From positions 5,254 through 11,046 of the forward strand of contig PKWD01000100.1 in assembly GCA_003131945.1 (NCBI GenBank): a stretch of 5,793 bases of DNA. Reading direction: 5' to 3'. Position numbers and translations under genes: made by a program. The notes beneath the pieces were generated by a model, which had not been told where the DNA came from, made no database searches, and saw only the letters and a program-made list of their open reading frames with translations. This DNA is from Acidimicrobiaceae bacterium. GTDB taxonomy: Bacteria > Actinomycetota > Acidimicrobiia > Acidimicrobiales > UBA8190. Position 1 is the first letter of the stretch. Each line of letters opens with the position of its first letter. This document shows, piece after piece, positions 5,273 to 5,793 of this stretch.

Positions 5273-5793
5273 ATGGCACGGGTGCTGGTGACCGAAAAGC
5301 TGGCCGAACGCGGTCTGGACCTGCTGGCCGCGGCGGGGCACGAGGTCGATGTCCAACTGGAGCTCAGCCCCGAAGCCCTGCTGCAGGTGCTCCCGGGAGC
5401 GCACGCCCTCATCGTCCGGTCCGCCACCCAGGTGACATCTACCGCTCTCGAGGCGGGGACCGACCTGGCCGTGGTGGGGCGGGCCGGCATCGGTCTCGAC
5501 AACGTCGATGTGGAGGCCGCCACCCGACGCGGCGTCATGGTGGTCAACGCCCCCCAGTCGAACATCCTCTCGGCCGCCGAGCATGCCATGGCGCTGCTCT
5601 TGGCCCAGGCCCGCAACATCCCCCAGGCCCATGCCGCTCTGGTGGCCGGGAAATGGGAACGCTCGAAGTGGGAGGGCGTCGAGCTGCACGGCAAGACACT
5701 CGGTGTGGTGGGTCTCGGCCGCATCGGTGCCCTCGTCGCCCAACGGGCTCTCGCCTTCGGGATGCGCTTGTGTGCGTACGACCCGTATGTATC
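5273..5793 (+). CDS. serA: D-3-phosphoglycerate dehydrogenase, N-terminal part (cut by window end)
   Basis: SerA oxidises 3-phosphoglycerate to 3-phosphohydroxypyruvate with NAD+, the first and usually feedback-controlled step of serine synthesis; its product is the substrate of SerC encoded nearby. The window holds the first 173 residues of a protein that is normally about 525 residues in actinobacteria. Seen: MARVLVTEKLAERGLDLL at the start; ALIVRSATQVT (45-55); VGRAGIGLDNVDVEAATRRG (68-87), part of the substrate-binding domain; VVNAPQSNILSAAEHAMALLL (90-110); GKW at 126-128; and the nucleotide-binding loop GVVGLGRIG (144-152), with Asp170 of YDPY expected to hold the NAD ribose. The catalytic Arg/Glu/His and any ACT regulatory domain lie beyond the edge. 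GAGAGGA ends 14 nt before the ATG, which is rather distant. The start is favoured because the protein begins exactly as family members do. Confidence 0.95.
   Translation, partial: MARVLVTEKLAERGLDLLAAAGHEVDVQLELSPEALLQVLPGAHALIVRSATQVTSTALEAGTDLAVVGRAGIGLDNVDVEAATRRGVMVVNAPQSNILSAAEHAMALLLAQARNIPQAHAALVAGKWERSKWEGVELHGKTLGVVGLGRIGALVAQRALAFGMRLCAYDPYV

Noticed and set aside
5068..5743. Two long minus-strand frames (5068-5724 and 5168-5743) opposite the aspC end and serA
   Set aside because: Both oppose well-conserved AspC and SerA sequence and show only shadow-type composition.

Overview
This is a GC-rich window with no rRNA, tRNA, CRISPR array, insertion sequence or phage gene that I can see. 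It most likely comes from an actinomycete, perhaps an acidimicrobiian. The basis is a phosphoserine aminotransferase of the mycobacterial/actinobacterial type, a deazaflavin (F420)-dependent nitroreductase family protein, and high-GC codon use. The lineage is an inference from families, not a search result.

Layout. (1) 34-1335 (+) encodes an acetyl-CoA hydrolase / CoA-transferase family protein with its catalytic glutamate intact. (2) 1336-1611 is non-coding and ends in a well-formed promoter (TTGACT, 17 bp, GATACT). The promoter carries two copies of a 15-bp inverted-repeat operator, one filling the spacer and one over the predicted transcription start. (3) 1612-2073 (+) is a small F420-type nitroreductase family protein, and 2166-2768 (+) is a TetR-family repressor. 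The two look like one operon that the TetR protein itself probably controls. (4) A hairpin at 2783-2797 separates this operon from the convergent serC. (5) serC (2804-3988, -) and aspC (3987-5240, +) are divergent, and their start codons sit inside one 13-bp palindrome. (6) serA (5273 to the window end, +) follows aspC and is cut off by the window edge.

How the genes work together. serA and serC encode the first two steps of the phosphorylated serine pathway: 3-phosphoglycerate to 3-phosphohydroxypyruvate to phosphoserine. The neighbouring aspartate-type aminotransferase shares the glutamate/2-oxoglutarate pool with SerC. This half of the window is core amino-acid metabolism. The nitroreductase-TetR pair looks like a small inducible redox or detoxification cassette. 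The CoA-transferase has no evident link to either group.

I do not see an undescribed multi-gene system. The two signals most worth a second look are the twin operator in the 1533-1577 promoter and the shared palindromic start box of serC and aspC at 3977-3989.
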